From positions 44,143-108,142 of the forward strand of contig QCIZ01000005.1 in the NCBI GenBank assembly GCA_003216375.1: a stretch of DNA of 64,000 bases, in the 5' to 3' direction. The position numbers and the translations under genes are program-made. Numbering within the stretch: the first letter of the stretch is position 1; each line of letters begins with the position of its first letter. The DNA is from Prochlorococcus sp. AG-402-O21. GTDB lineage: Bacteria > Cyanobacteriota > Cyanobacteriia > PCC-6307 > Cyanobiaceae. Below are positions 47,525-56,721 of this stretch, in pieces. The notes below the pieces were generated by a model, which searched no databases, had not been told where the DNA came from, and worked only from the letters and a program-made list of their open reading frames with translations.

Positions 47525-48014
47525 TATAATATGCCCTGTGCCTCAAGAACAAAGGCCTATAAATGAATTTAATAGCATTAGAAATTCATGGATAATCTCC
47601 TGGCCTTTTTTAGAAAGAAATATTTTCTACAGAAAATTAATGTTTAGTTGGTTATTCATTACACCAGTTAGTTTAATAATTTCTTATGGAAGTGATCACC
47701 TTAAAAACAACATTTTTGAACTTATATTTTTAAGCTTTACTGCCTCTGTTGCTTTCCCTATATTGATACTAATCAGGCAATGGTTAAGTTGGGTATACAT
47801 ATATAAACGTCTTAATTCAGAAAAAATTGAATATGAAGAATCTGGTTGGTATGATGGACAGACTTGGGAAAAACCAATTAGTTGGAGGGCAAAAGATTTA
47901 CTGATAGCTCAACACCAAATCAAACCAATATTAAATCATTTAAAAGTAATAATTCTTCTATTAATCTCCATTATTATTTCTTCATTATTATTTATAGTTC
48001 CAGGAATGAATTAA
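47517..48014 (+). CDS. CGLD27/Ycf36-like (DUF1230) membrane protein
   Basis: The protein opens with CPVPQEQRPINEFNSI, the diagnostic start of the CGLD27/Ycf36 family, which is conserved in cyanobacteria, algae and plants. Three to four hydrophobic helices follow, and YEESGWYDGQTWEKP matches the conserved loop. In plants CGLD27 is linked with iron deficiency and photosynthetic acclimation; the role here is inferred from family. It overlaps rsfS by eight bases and precedes asparaginase by three. Confidence 0.85.
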   Translation: MNNIICPVPQEQRPINEFNSIRNSWIISWPFLERNIFYRKLMFSWLFITPVSLIISYGSDHLKNNIFELIFLSFTASVAFPILILIRQWLSWVYIYKRLNSEKIEYEESGWYDGQTWEKPISWRAKDLLIAQHQIKPILNHLKVIILLLISIIISSLLFIVPGMN

Positions 48015-48017
48015 TAC

Positions 48018-48980
48018 ATGAATTTACAAAGCAATTTATCAAATCACGGAGACAATTCTTTAAAGGTTCTGGTAAAAAGAGGTTCAAGTGTTGAATCCAT
48101 TCATAGAGCCCACGCTTCGATATGTGACACGAAAGGCAGAACATTAATGAAAGCAGGATCTTGTGAATATGAAACCTTCATAAGATCAGCATTAAAACCC
48201 TTCCAAGCATTGCCTTTCCTTACAAGTGGTGCTTCGGAAAAATATAATTTAGATGATAAAACATTAGCCCTAGCATGCGGTTCGCATATTGGTTCGTCAT
48301 TTCAAGCGAGAACAGCATTCAAGCTCCTTTGGAATGCTGACATAGATATAAAAGAGCTAAAATGCCCAATCCCTCAAAACAGAGAAAGTAAACTTCAACA
48401 TAATTGCTCAGGAAAGCATTCAGCATTTCTAGCAACCTGCAAAAAAATGAACTGGGATCTGGAAAGCTATTTAATGGGTCATCATCCACTTCAGAAAGAA
48501 ATTTTCAGAAGAGTTTCGGAGTTACTCAAAATACCGTCTGAAGAATTAATTGCCGAAAGAGATGATTGTGGCGCTCCAACTTTACTTTTGCGTTTATCTC
48601 AAATGGCTGTTTTATATGCTCATTTATCTAGATCTGACCAACCTGAATTTGAAAAAATAGCTCGAGCTATGACAAGACATCCAGAACTTATTGCTGGAGA
48701 AGGGTATTTTGATTCGGAATTAATAAAAAGAGGTCACAATCAAATCATTAGCAAAGGAGGAAGTGAAGGGATCCAATGTATTGGTCTGTTAGGGGAAGGT
48801 ATTGGACTCTCAATAAAGGTTGAAGATGGATCTAAAAGAGCAAAGCACGCTGTGGCAATACATCTTCTCCGCCAACTCGAATGGATCACACCATCAGCAA
48901 TTGAAGAACTTGATGAAATCATTCTTCAGAAAAAGCCAGGTATTTATATAGAAGTTGAAGGACAATTGAAGGTCCCATAA
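48018..48980 (+). CDS. L-asparaginase II family (Rhizobium-type) amidohydrolase
   Basis: The 320-residue protein resembles thermolabile asparaginase of rhizobia rather than the common type I/II enzymes. Conserved blocks are IRSALKPFQALPFLTSGASE (with the nucleophilic Ser), LACGSHIGSS, HNCSGKHSAFLATC and AERDDCGAPTLLLRLSQMA. The reaction would give aspartate and ammonia. The start overlaps nothing and lies three bases after the CGLD27 gene. An initiator tRNA and terminator follow after 50 bp. Confidence 0.88.
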   Translation: MNLQSNLSNHGDNSLKVLVKRGSSVESIHRAHASICDTKGRTLMKAGSCEYETFIRSALKPFQALPFLTSGASEKYNLDDKTLALACGSHIGSSFQARTAFKLLWNADIDIKELKCPIPQNRESKLQHNCSGKHSAFLATCKKMNWDLESYLMGHHPLQKEIFRRVSELLKIPSEELIAERDDCGAPTLLLRLSQMAVLYAHLSRSDQPEFEKIARAMTRHPELIAGEGYFDSELIKRGHNQIISKGGSEGIQCIGLLGEGIGLSIKVEDGSKRAKHAVAIHLLRQLEWITPSAIEELDEIILQKKPGIYIEVEGQLKVP

Positions 48981-49032
48981 CGCAAACAAAGTAGTCATTA
49001 ACGTCACATAAAGATGTATGCTTTATTGGCTA

Positions 49033-49109
<77 letters not shown>

Positions 49110-49113
49110 AATT

Positions 49114-49139
49114 AAAAAAAAGCCCTCAGGGGCTTTTTT
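49114..49139 (+). terminator. Rho-independent terminator after tRNA-fMet
   Basis: AAAAAGCCC and GGGCTTTTT pair around a TCAG loop, followed by further T residues. It lies 5-30 bp after the tRNA and should end its transcript. The flanking A and T runs make it symmetrical and possibly bidirectional. Confidence 0.9.
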
Positions 49140-49687
49140 AATGCCTTTTTTAATTTTTAACGATTAAAGAAATAAAAAATAAAAGTTAGAATCAATTGAC
49201 ATCAATACTGTTAAAGGAAAAGATTAAAATTTACAAACTTTTTTTTGATAAGTAAAGTTCAACAAAAGGAAGGAATACTCAAATAGGCCAGAAAGAAAGG
49301 ATAAAGAGTAAGTAAAATTTATTAGCCACAAGGAAGAAAAGCTTGAAGAATCTCATGAAAAATAAAATGAAGTTAAGAATTAAAGAAAAACACTTCTCAT
49401 AACATTGTTTACTTAAGTTTCCTGGATAGTCATAAATCCTATCTTGGCGACAAAAAATTAGTTATACAATGCAAGCTGTAGTTGATGTAATAGTTATTCT
49501 TTAAAGGTTAATTAGAAATTTAATATTTGCTCTCCTAGAAATTGTTCATAGTATCAATACGCTCACCTAAACAAATGATGAGTTCAACCAGTTGAATATA
49601 AAGGAAAAACAAAGTGGGTTTAAACTAATAAAAATGTACATTAATCTATTATGATAAGATCTATCTTTTTAAAAATGAACTATATAA
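49140..49687. other. 548-bp region without a recognisable gene
   Basis: This AT-rich stretch follows the tRNA-fMet terminator. I found only very short frames in all readings, such as an 11-codon frame at about 49469 (MQAVVDVIVIL). No tRNA or strong hairpin is visible. A small RNA could lie here, but nothing in the sequence shows one. Confidence 0.6.
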
Positions 49688-49858
49688 ATGAAAAAAGATA
49701 ATCTAAAGAGAATCATCAAACAGTTCGAGACCTTGATAGAAGAATTGAAAAGTGAGGTCTACTCAGACAAAGATTCATATGTTCATCCATGGGATGAACA
49801 TATGAAAAACACTCCAAGAATTATCAATACAGAAGACGATGACGGATATGCTGATTAG
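49688..49858 (+). CDS. 56-residue acidic small protein
   Basis: From the ATG at 49688 the frame encodes a charged helix (LKRIIKQFETLIEELKSEV), then YSDKDSYVHPWDEHM and an acidic end DDDGYAD. Nothing suggests a membrane segment. It resembles small, helix-plus-acidic-tail proteins common in Prochlorococcus, whose functions are unknown. Confidence 0.6.
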   Translation: MKKDNLKRIIKQFETLIEELKSEVYSDKDSYVHPWDEHMKNTPRIINTEDDDGYAD

Positions 49859-49983
49859 CTCGCACGAATTGATCGAGAAAAATAAAGTTAATATAAAGAA
49901 TAATTCAACTTTGCTATTTTAGTAAATTTACCTATTGCGTTAAAACAATATCAAAAGCAAATTATGGAAAAGTGAAAGTGTTA

Positions 49984-50175
49984 ATGGCTACCTTACCTCA
50001 ACTTGTAAAAGCAACTCCACAGGGAGGCACAATACATAAATATCAACTTTCAGGAGGAAAAACATCTTTCATGAGATATCTAGGGTGCTACCTTGGGACA
50101 TGTAAATTCTGCAATGACATAGAAGAAGCATCTGAATTTGTATCAAGCATAGAGCTCACTCCAAAAACCCTTTGA
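49984..50175 (+). CDS. small conserved hypothetical protein with CxxC
   Basis: I chose the ATG at 49984 (MATLPQLVKATPQGGTIHKY); a GTG at 49972 is four codons earlier. The frame then reads QLSGGKTSFMRYLGCYLGTC and KFCNDIEEASEFV. The Cys-x4-Cys-x2-Cys cluster within GCYLGTCKFC could bind a metal. The 63-residue protein is soluble and of unknown function. Confidence 0.55.
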   Translation: MATLPQLVKATPQGGTIHKYQLSGGKTSFMRYLGCYLGTCKFCNDIEEASEFVSSIELTPKTL

Positions 50176-50367
50176 GCAATAGATTTCTAGAAGACAATAA
50201 AGACCTAAAATAATTGGCTTTAGCGGTGAGAATACATTGAAGTTTTTTTATGTAAATTTAATCGATACTCGAAGGCATTAGGTGCTATTTTTTTTTAGTC
50301 TTTAAGCACATAAGGAGAATACTCTTTTAATGAGACAATTTCATCTCACTAAAAGAACTACTCGGTT

Positions 50368-51702
50368 ATGAAAGAAGAAAAAGGAAAAGAAAATAAGTCA
50401 TTTGAATATGAGACTAATAATCTCATTAGTTCTAATTTTAATGAGAAAGAAAGTGTAAATGATCTAGAAAATATTGCACCAAAACCTTCAAATCAATTAA
50501 CTAATGGACTATTAGGTTGGTATTCTGTCTCGAGTAGTGAGTCAATAAAGGATGGCAAATTAAATCACTTCACGATTTATAATGAGCAACTTGTTTTGTA
50601 TCGAGATAGAGAGGGCATTGTCAGATGTGTAAAAGATGTATGCCCACATAGAGGAGCATCATTTTTAGGCGGTGAAGTTATAAATGGACAGCTTGTCTGC
50701 CCCTATCATGGTGCCAGGTTCTCATCTCAAGGCACATGTACAAACCTAGACAGAATAACTTGTCAGCATATTATTGATTCTAATTACGATAACTATGCAA
50801 AAAGCATAAAGCTTTTTCAATATCCATGTGTAGAAAAAGAAGGATATATTTATATTTATTATAATGGAAAACCACTTGCAAACATTGAAGATTTTGAAAT
50901 TAAATCATCAATTAATAGCCTGCTTCCTGATTCCTATGGATTTCCTTCTTTAGAATATGAGTATGAAGAAGTATATGTAGATTTCAAAGCTGATTGGGCA
51001 AGAATAATTGAAAACCACCTCGATATATTACATGTATTCTGGATGCACGGTGACACTATTCCCGACAAGAATGTAAATAGAGAAACCATAACTAGTTTTA
51101 ATCAAAAGATTAAACGAGATAATAGGCAAATAGAAAGTATATATTCATATAAAACAAATGGGCAAGAAGAGTTTATAAGAATAAAATTTGTTCCTCCTGG
51201 TAGGATTTTTATATATAAAGGATCACCTGAAAGCACAAGATATATCCAAGTTCTTGATCATATTCCACTAGGTAATAATAAAGCAAGAGTAATAGTTAGA
51301 CATTATAGAAAATTCCTAAAAAGCAAATTAATAACAGACTTAGTTTTATTTAGCAATCTACAACGAAGGACATTTTATAAGATTTTCACAGAAGATTATT
51401 TAGTTTTAAAAACCCAAACTTTTAATGATCAAATGGGATATATACAAAAAGATAATGTTAAATTATTAGGAGAAGATAAAATGGTTCAATATTACTGGGA
51501 TTGGCTCCAAAATGCCTTAAACAAAGAAAAGCCATGGGAGTTACATCCTACTAATTCATTAACTAATTCAGTCCATGAAGACAGAGGGATGCAATATCCA
51601 CCAGAAAATCCTAGCTTAGCAATAAAGAATAATAGAAAAATAATCATCAAGCTTCTAACAAGGTTATTATTCCCAATAGGTTTTATTCTGCTATTAATTT
51701 AA
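50368..51702 (+). CDS. Rieske oxygenase of the pheophorbide a oxygenase/chlorophyllide family
   Basis: The 444-residue protein has a Rieske 2Fe-2S site, CPHRGASFLGGEV then LVCPYHGARFSS (Cys-x-His ... Cys-x2-His). The mononuclear iron region ENHLDILHVFWMHGDTIPDK follows, with paired histidines. The C-terminus is hydrophobic (KLLTRLLFPIGFILLLI), probably a membrane anchor. This is the PaO-like group, whose plant members act on chlorophyll breakdown or ring modification, but several act on other substrates. The next gene, an ABC ATPase, starts 25 bp after it. Confidence 0.88.
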   Translation: MKEEKGKENKSFEYETNNLISSNFNEKESVNDLENIAPKPSNQLTNGLLGWYSVSSSESIKDGKLNHFTIYNEQLVLYRDREGIVRCVKDVCPHRGASFLGGEVINGQLVCPYHGARFSSQGTCTNLDRITCQHIIDSNYDNYAKSIKLFQYPCVEKEGYIYIYYNGKPLANIEDFEIKSSINSLLPDSYGFPSLEYEYEEVYVDFKADWARIIENHLDILHVFWMHGDTIPDKNVNRETITSFNQKIKRDNRQIESIYSYKTNGQEEFIRIKFVPPGRIFIYKGSPESTRYIQVLDHIPLGNNKARVIVRHYRKFLKSKLITDLVLFSNLQRRTFYKIFTEDYLVLKTQTFNDQMGYIQKDNVKLLGEDKMVQYYWDWLQNALNKEKPWELHPTNSLTNSVHEDRGMQYPPENPSLAIKNNRKIIIKLLTRLLFPIGFILLLI

Positions 51703-51727
51703 TTTATAATCTTAAATTTTAATATAA

Positions 51728-52540
51728 ATGAGAATTGAATCTCGAGAAGATTTAAAAACTTGGGCTAGTTTTAAAAATATAAGTGTATACCTAGATCAGA
51801 AAAAGATCCTGTCAAATATAAATATAAATATAAAACATGGTGAAAATATGCTAATACTAGGACCAAATGGTTCTGGTAAATCAACTTTTTTAAAGTTACT
51901 AAATAGATCAATTTATCCAATTACTAAAAAAGATAGTTCATTTAAGCTGTTTAACAAAGAAAATATAAATATTTGGGATGTAAGAAAAAGAATTGGATTT
52001 CTATTTAAAGAAATGGAAGGAAGAGTAAATCACGGAGTCAAGCTATATGATCTAATTACATCAGGATTTTCTGGTACATTTAATTCTAGATATTCTAATT
52101 TAATTACAGAAATTAAAAAAGTTAAAGTAAATAATCTAATAGATGAATGGGAACTAAATAATATTGTTAATAATGAATTCCTTTCATTATCCGATGGTGA
52201 AAAAAGAAGAGCTTTAATTGCTAGAGCTCTTGTTTACGAACCAGATATCTTAGTACTTGATGAGCCATTTTGTAATTTAGACATAAAGTCTTCTTTTATT
52301 TTAAATCAAAATCTAAATAGATTGATCGAACACTCAACAAATATACTTTATGTCACACATAATTTAGAATCAATTTTACCTAAGACTAATAGAGTAATTT
52401 TGATAAAAGAAGGTAAGATAATAAAAGAAGGCAACCCAAATGAAATAATAAATTCAAAAATAATTAGCGATCTTTTCAATATATCGATTAATGTTGTAAA
52501 ACAAGATGGATACTGGAGAAGTTACCCTGCAGCTATCTAA
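51728..52540 (+). CDS. ABC transporter ATPase subunit without a linked permease
   Basis: The 270-residue ATPase has Walker A LGPNGSGKSTFLKLL, signature LSDGEKRRALIARA, Walker B ILVLDEPFCNLD and switch VTHNLES. The usual LSGGQ is replaced by LSDGE. No permease or binding protein lies beside it. It may energise an unlinked importer, or act in cofactor handling. It starts 25 bp after the Rieske oxygenase and ends overlapping the convergent zinc-ribbon gene by four bases. Confidence 0.9.
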   Translation: MRIESREDLKTWASFKNISVYLDQKKILSNININIKHGENMLILGPNGSGKSTFLKLLNRSIYPITKKDSSFKLFNKENINIWDVRKRIGFLFKEMEGRVNHGVKLYDLITSGFSGTFNSRYSNLITEIKKVKVNNLIDEWELNNIVNNEFLSLSDGEKRRALIARALVYEPDILVLDEPFCNLDIKSSFILNQNLNRLIEHSTNILYVTHNLESILPKTNRVILIKEGKIIKEGNPNEIINSKIISDLFNISINVVKQDGYWRSYPAAI

Positions 52541-52752
52541 ATAATAACAAGAATAAAAGAAACTATTAATAAAAAAATAAATAAAAAATATTTGATGTTA
52601 AATGAAAAAACATTAAAATTATTTATTTTATTATTTCCTGGTCCTCTAACTCCCAATGGGGTTCCACATGAATTACAGACTAATCTTCCTGACAATGCAC
52701 GATCAGCTCTCATACTATAACTTCCACAAACCAAGCATTTATTTGAAATCAT
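52537..52752 (-). CDS. zinc-ribbon protein with C-terminal membrane helix
   Basis: The 71-residue protein has two Cys pairs (NKCLVCGSYS and LVCNSCGTPLG), spaced as in a zinc ribbon. A hydrophobic tail helix follows (YFLFIFLLIVSFILVII), placing the ribbon at a membrane surface. It is 11 bp downstream of the peroxiredoxin-like gene on the same strand, so they are probably co-transcribed. No function is known. Confidence 0.75.
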   Translation of the reverse strand: MISNKCLVCGSYSMRADRALSGRLVCNSCGTPLGVRGPGNNKINNFNVFSFNIKYFLFIFLLIVSFILVII

Positions 52753-52762
52753 TAGAGTTAAA

Positions 52763-53488
52763 TTAATTCAGAAAATCATCAAGGAAAGACAATGGTGAAC
52801 TCATATTACTTGAATAACCTAATAGACTTTCAGAAATAAATTCATATAAAACCTCGTCCTTTTCGTTAAAAAGTATTGTCGCACCTCTCTGGGTTAGGAA
52901 TGAGGAATCAGGTACATATATATTCCAATTTGAAAGAATTTCAATCATATTCATAAGTCTTCTGGTAGCAAGCTCAAAAGGACGTAAATTTTGTTTTTTA
53001 GAAAAAAAATCAAACATTTTTCCTTTAAATAAAAATAAAGATCCTATATTTATGTCATCATCAAAATCAAACAAACTCTTTGCATCTTTATCCCCAAAAT
53101 AACCTCTTAAAACTTCCCTAATTGTACCTCTTGAATTAATGCCAGCACACATGATCAATAAATTAATCATTGCTGGTAGAGGCGAGACAAAACCTGAATT
53201 AAGATTAAGTTTTTTATGAAGGTCAGCATTTCTTAAAGCAACAACATTTTTAATATCAATCTTGTTGAACCTACAAAAATATTCTTTTGACTTTTCACTA
53301 CCTATCCCTATCAATATTAAATCAACTGAGTTATTAGCCAGTTTATTTAGTTGACTAGATAATTGTTGTGAATATTCAAAACTATCAAAATCAGCAAAAG
53401 AGCCCAGCAAAACTATTAGTGTTTTTCTTTTAACAAGAAAAATTCTTCTTCTTCCTAGAAACTCGCTGATGATATTTTTATAAGTCAT
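52763..53488 (-). CDS. peroxiredoxin-like (AhpC/TSA type 2) protein
   Basis: The 241-residue protein resembles the AhpC-TSA_2 group of thioredoxin-fold proteins: KTLIVLLGSFADFDSFEYSQ, then LILIGIGSEKSKEYF and GATILFNEKDEVLYEFISES, the C-terminal strand pair. A peroxidatic cysteine in the usual Thr-x2-Cys setting is not seen; the nearby text reads GSFADFDSFE, so it may not be a peroxidase. A role in redox sensing or scavenging is possible. It is upstream of the zinc-ribbon gene. Confidence 0.75.
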   Translation of the reverse strand: MTYKNIISEFLGRRRIFLVKRKTLIVLLGSFADFDSFEYSQQLSSQLNKLANNSVDLILIGIGSEKSKEYFCRFNKIDIKNVVALRNADLHKKLNLNSGFVSPLPAMINLLIMCAGINSRGTIREVLRGYFGDKDAKSLFDFDDDINIGSLFLFKGKMFDFFSKKQNLRPFELATRRLMNMIEILSNWNIYVPDSSFLTQRGATILFNEKDEVLYEFISESLLGYSSNMSSPLSFLDDFLN

Positions 53489-53737
53489 TAATTTAGCTTT
53501 GTTTTCAAAATAACAAAGATTGGAGGCTGAACATGAGCTTCAATCATCTCTAAAGGTAAATATCATAGTGCCTATAAGGGCTTTAATTGGAAAACCCACC
53601 CATAACACGAAGATCATATTTAGTAGCAGATGTTCTTGAAATATGTACAAAACCTACAATTTCAATAAGCAATGTGAAGGGATATGGAACTTCAAGACCT
53701 ATAAATATATCCTCTTACTGTTCTTTGTTTATTTCTC

Positions 53738-54796
53738 GTGCAGACCTACGGGAATCCTAGCGTTACCTATGACTGGTACGCGGGTAATTCAGGGACGGCC
53801 AATCGCTCCGGAAAATTCATCGCTGCGCATGCTGCCCATGCTGGTTTGATGATGTTCTGGGCAGGTGCGTTCACTTTATTTGAGCTAGCTCGTTATGACT
53901 CATCCGTTGCGATGGGTAATCAAAACTTGATCTGCTTGCCTCACCTTGCACAACTTGGAATAGGTGGAATTGAAAACGGAGTAATAACTGAACCTTATGG
54001 TTGCACAGTTATTGCTGTACTTCACCTAATTTTCTCTGGTGTTCTTGGTGCTGGTGGAATTCTTCACTCAACAAGATATGACGGTGATTTAGGAAACTAT
54101 CCTGAAGGAAGTCGTCCTAAAAAGTTTGACTTCGAGTGGGACGATCCAGACAAACTTACATTTATTCTTGGTCACCACCTTATTTTCCTAGGTTTGGCAA
54201 ACATTCAATTCGTTGAATGGGCTCAATATCATGGTATTTGGGATACTGCTTTAGGAGCTACTCGTACAGTTTCTTACAACCTAGATTTAGGAATGATCTG
54301 GAATCACCAAGCTGATTTCCTTCAGATCACTAGTTTAGAAGATGTTATGGGTGGCCATGCTTTCCTAGCATTTTTCCAAATAATTGGTGGTGCATTTCAT
54401 ATCATCACTAAGCAATTTGGTGAGTACACAGAATTCAAAGGCAAAGGACTTCTTTCCGCAGAAGCAGTTCTTTCTTACTCATTAGCTGGTGTTGGCTACT
54501 GTGCTCTTGTTGCTGCTTTCTGGAGCTCAACAAACACAACTGTTTATTCAACAGAATTTTTTGGAGATGTACTTCAACTGAAGTTTGATTTTGCTCCTTA
54601 TTTTGTTGACACCGACGCATCACTTGCTACCGGGGCTCATACCGCAAGAGCCTGGTTGGCAAATGTTCACTTCTATCTTGGCTTCTTCTTCATCCAGGGT
54701 CATCTCTGGCATGCATTAAGAGCTATGGGATTTGACTTCAGGCGCGTAGGTAAAGCGTTCGACAATATGGAAAACGCTAAAATCACTAACGGCTGA
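53738..54796 (+). CDS. pcb: Pcb/IsiA-family chlorophyll a/b light-harvesting protein
   Basis: Pcb proteins replace phycobilisomes in Prochlorococcus and bind divinyl chlorophylls around the photosystems. The GTG-started, 352-residue protein opens QTYGNPSVTYDWYAGNSG and has six membrane helices, with chlorophyll-ligand histidines in SGKFIAAHAAHAGLMMFWAG, FILGHHLIFLGLAN, GHAFLAFFQIIGGAFHII and FYLGFFFIQGHLWHALRAMG. Which pcb paralogue this is cannot be told here; nearby iron genes hint at an iron-responsive copy. It is followed by a strong terminator. Confidence 0.96.
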   Translation: MQTYGNPSVTYDWYAGNSGTANRSGKFIAAHAAHAGLMMFWAGAFTLFELARYDSSVAMGNQNLICLPHLAQLGIGGIENGVITEPYGCTVIAVLHLIFSGVLGAGGILHSTRYDGDLGNYPEGSRPKKFDFEWDDPDKLTFILGHHLIFLGLANIQFVEWAQYHGIWDTALGATRTVSYNLDLGMIWNHQADFLQITSLEDVMGGHAFLAFFQIIGGAFHIITKQFGEYTEFKGKGLLSAEAVLSYSLAGVGYCALVAAFWSSTNTTVYSTEFFGDVLQLKFDFAPYFVDTDASLATGAHTARAWLANVHFYLGFFFIQGHLWHALRAMGFDFRRVGKAFDNMENAKITNG

Positions 54797-54830
54797 TTAT
54801 TAATTTAATTAATTAATCCATTTGTTAGAA

Positions 54831-54858
54831 AAAAAAGGCCCGCTTGCGGGCCTTTTTT
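54831..54858 (+). terminator. Rho-independent terminator after pcb
   Basis: GGCCCGC pairs with GCGGGCC around a two-base centre and is flanked by AAAAAA and TTTTTT, giving a very stable stem followed by a U tract. It lies 35 bp after the pcb stop, as expected for a highly expressed gene, and may be bidirectional. Confidence 0.95.
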
Positions 54859-55077
54859 AATGCAAACTTTTAGTAAAATCAAAACAAGCTAATCACATTT
54901 CTGTCACAATTAACTAACTTAAAATCAAATTGAAGAACAAAAAACTTCTAATTGATGTGACTTTTTATACATAAAACAACAAAAAATCTCAAGAGCTTGT
55001 TGCTATTGAGAATCGGTTGCAAAAAGCCTCTTTTTCTGTGTAAGTTAGAGATCAATTCGAGCTCTCTTAGAATTTCA

Positions 55078-55674
55078 ATGAGCTTTAGATACCACCTAGA
55101 GCCTCCTCCTTCAGCGGTTAGGATGACTACCGGACAATCGGTACTAATAGATCCATCGTCAAGAAGAGGAGATACTTGTTTAGAAGTTTTAGAGGGTATA
55201 GCTCGTGTTTACTGTCCTTGTGAAGAGACAGAAGGAATGACATTGGCATTTTTGCAGTCTGGTGATCAATTACGAACCGATCGTTTATGCAGTGAAGGAG
55301 TATGCGTGGAAGCATTAACCCCTCTTTGCTTTATAAGTGACGCTGAAATATCAACAGAAGCAGCAGGTTATGATGCCGTCAACGAATGGACTCTTCAACT
55401 CCTTAGGATTAGGCACTTAGGTAATGCAGAACAAAGACTTCAAGCCTTATTTGCTCTATTAGTTAACCGATTAGGAAGAAGATGTGGTGATTGGTGTAAG
55501 TTACCATTTAGGCTTACACACGAAAGGATTGGAGAATTAATAGGATCTACAAGAGTTACATCTACTCGTTTAATTTCAAGGCTAAGAACTGCTGACTTAC
55601 TTAAAGCGCCATCTGGTGATCCAACACTAAGTCTTTCGCCAGAGTTTATTGAAACAGCACCATTAACATCATAG
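55078..55674 (+). CDS. Crp/Fnr-family transcriptional regulator
   Basis: From the ATG at 55078 the 198-residue protein has a cyclic-nucleotide-like beta-roll (VLEGIARVYCPCEETEGMTL and FLQSGDQLRTDRLCSEGV), a dimer helix and a C-terminal helix-turn-helix (LTHERIGELIGSTRVTSTRL). The N-terminal part is short and lacks the usual cAMP-binding residues, so the ligand is unknown. It lies between pcb and ferritin and may regulate one of them or iron genes. The longer reading from 54997 adds improbable residues. Confidence 0.9.
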   Translation: MSFRYHLEPPPSAVRMTTGQSVLIDPSSRRGDTCLEVLEGIARVYCPCEETEGMTLAFLQSGDQLRTDRLCSEGVCVEALTPLCFISDAEISTEAAGYDAVNEWTLQLLRIRHLGNAEQRLQALFALLVNRLGRRCGDWCKLPFRLTHERIGELIGSTRVTSTRLISRLRTADLLKAPSGDPTLSLSPEFIETAPLTS

Positions 55675-55680
55675 GAAATA

Positions 55681-55962
55681 ATGAAACAATATATATATTC
55701 ATATTCTTACTCTCTTGTTTTATCACTATGTAAAGAGATCGAATACATAAGAAGTAGATCAAAGAATATCAACAACTCCCTTAAAACTTGCCATAACAAA
55801 ATTCTTTCTAAAAGATTAATTTTAGAACTTGAAAAATTAAATAAAAATAGAATAAAAATTTTAAATATTTCTGAAAATTTATTAAATAATAATTCAAATG
55901 ATTTATCTCTTGAATTTTTATTAGAAATAACAAAAAGGTCTAATTCATTTCAACAAATATAA
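55681..55962 (+). CDS. hypothetical protein
   Basis: This is a 93-residue, Asn/Lys/Leu-rich, helical protein with no recognised domain. It starts six bases after the Crp-family gene and probably shares its message. It contains YSYSLVLSLCKEIEYIRSRS and LILELEKLNKNRIKILNISE, both amphipathic. No signal peptide or membrane helix is evident. It may be a poorly conserved accessory protein of the regulator. Confidence 0.5.
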   Translation: MKQYIYSYSYSLVLSLCKEIEYIRSRSKNINNSLKTCHNKILSKRLILELEKLNKNRIKILNISENLLNNNSNDLSLEFLLEITKRSNSFQQI

Positions 55963-55993
55963 AATCAATCAACTAAACATCATCGATTATAAT

Positions 55994-56545
55994 TTAATTT
56001 ATATTTAATTCATTATCGATGATAAACAATGCGGAAGGATCATTGTTGGCAAATTTGACTTTTCCAAGCAGATAAGCCATTTCATCTTCAGCTTTGATTT
56101 GCTCATCTACAACTGGGTCAAGAAATACAGTAGTACGCGTATCATTTGATCTCTCCGCTAATGAATATAGTTGTTGAACAGATGCTGTAACGTCGGCCTC
56201 CATTTGAAAGGACAAAGAAACTAAATCCTGCACAGTTTCCCATTCTTGTATTGGTTTACTTACCTCATCAAGTTCAACGGTTTGACCACGAGCAATCATA
56301 TATTTTGCGAAGATAAAACCATGCTCCTGCTCAGATAGAGACTCTTTCTTAAAAAACGTAGAAAATCCTCTTAGTTCTCTTTCAAGGAACCAAAGAGACA
56401 TAGCTAGATATTGCGCACTTGAAACTCTTTCAAGAGAAGTATGTTGATAAAGTGCCTGAAGTAGATCGAGATCCATAGGCTGCGCTATGGCGCGACCTGA
56501 TGGACCAATATTTACAGCTAAGGATTTGGATGTGGCTGACTGCAT
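55994..56545 (-). CDS. ftn: ferritin
   Basis: Ferritin stores iron as ferrihydrite inside a 24-subunit cage. The 183-residue protein has helices with ligands in LERVSSAQYLAMSLWFLERE (Glu39), SLSEQEHGFIFAKYM (Glu-x2-His) and EADVTASVQQLYSLA, and it ends with a helix LDPVVDEQIKAEDEMAYLLG. Di-iron ferroxidase ligands are thus present. A Fur-like box lies 117 bp upstream (56662-56680). The next gene upstream on the same strand is an Fe(III) ABC ATPase. Confidence 0.92.
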   Translation of the reverse strand: MQSATSKSLAVNIGPSGRAIAQPMDLDLLQALYQHTSLERVSSAQYLAMSLWFLERELRGFSTFFKKESLSEQEHGFIFAKYMIARGQTVELDEVSKPIQEWETVQDLVSLSFQMEADVTASVQQLYSLAERSNDTRTTVFLDPVVDEQIKAEDEMAYLLGKVKFANNDPSALFIIDNELNIN

Positions 56546-56661
56546 AACAAAAAAAGCCTATTCAAAAAAACGCAAAAATTTAATTTTATTGTTTTTACAA
56601 ATGATAACTCTTTCAGTATCAAATTGTTGATATCAAACTAAAAATTAAAATTTATTGACTT

Positions 56662-56680
56662 GATAATGAATCTCAATTGC
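56662..56680. promoter_or_regulatory. candidate Fur box upstream of ferritin
   Basis: The 19-bp sequence GATAATGAATCTCAATTGC matches the Fur consensus GATAATGATAATCATTATC at 13 of 19 positions, including the first eight in a row. It lies 117-135 bp before the ferritin start, after the end of the iron ABC ATPase gene. The distance is long for simple repression. Confidence 0.45.
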
Positions 56681-56721
56681 TTCAATTAGCTTGAATATTA
56701 TTTTATTAAAATCAAAAAAAA

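Noticed and set aside
53643..53849. Frame upstream of and overlapping pcb
   Set aside because: It overlaps the pcb start in another frame and has no family features; it may only overlap the pcb leader.
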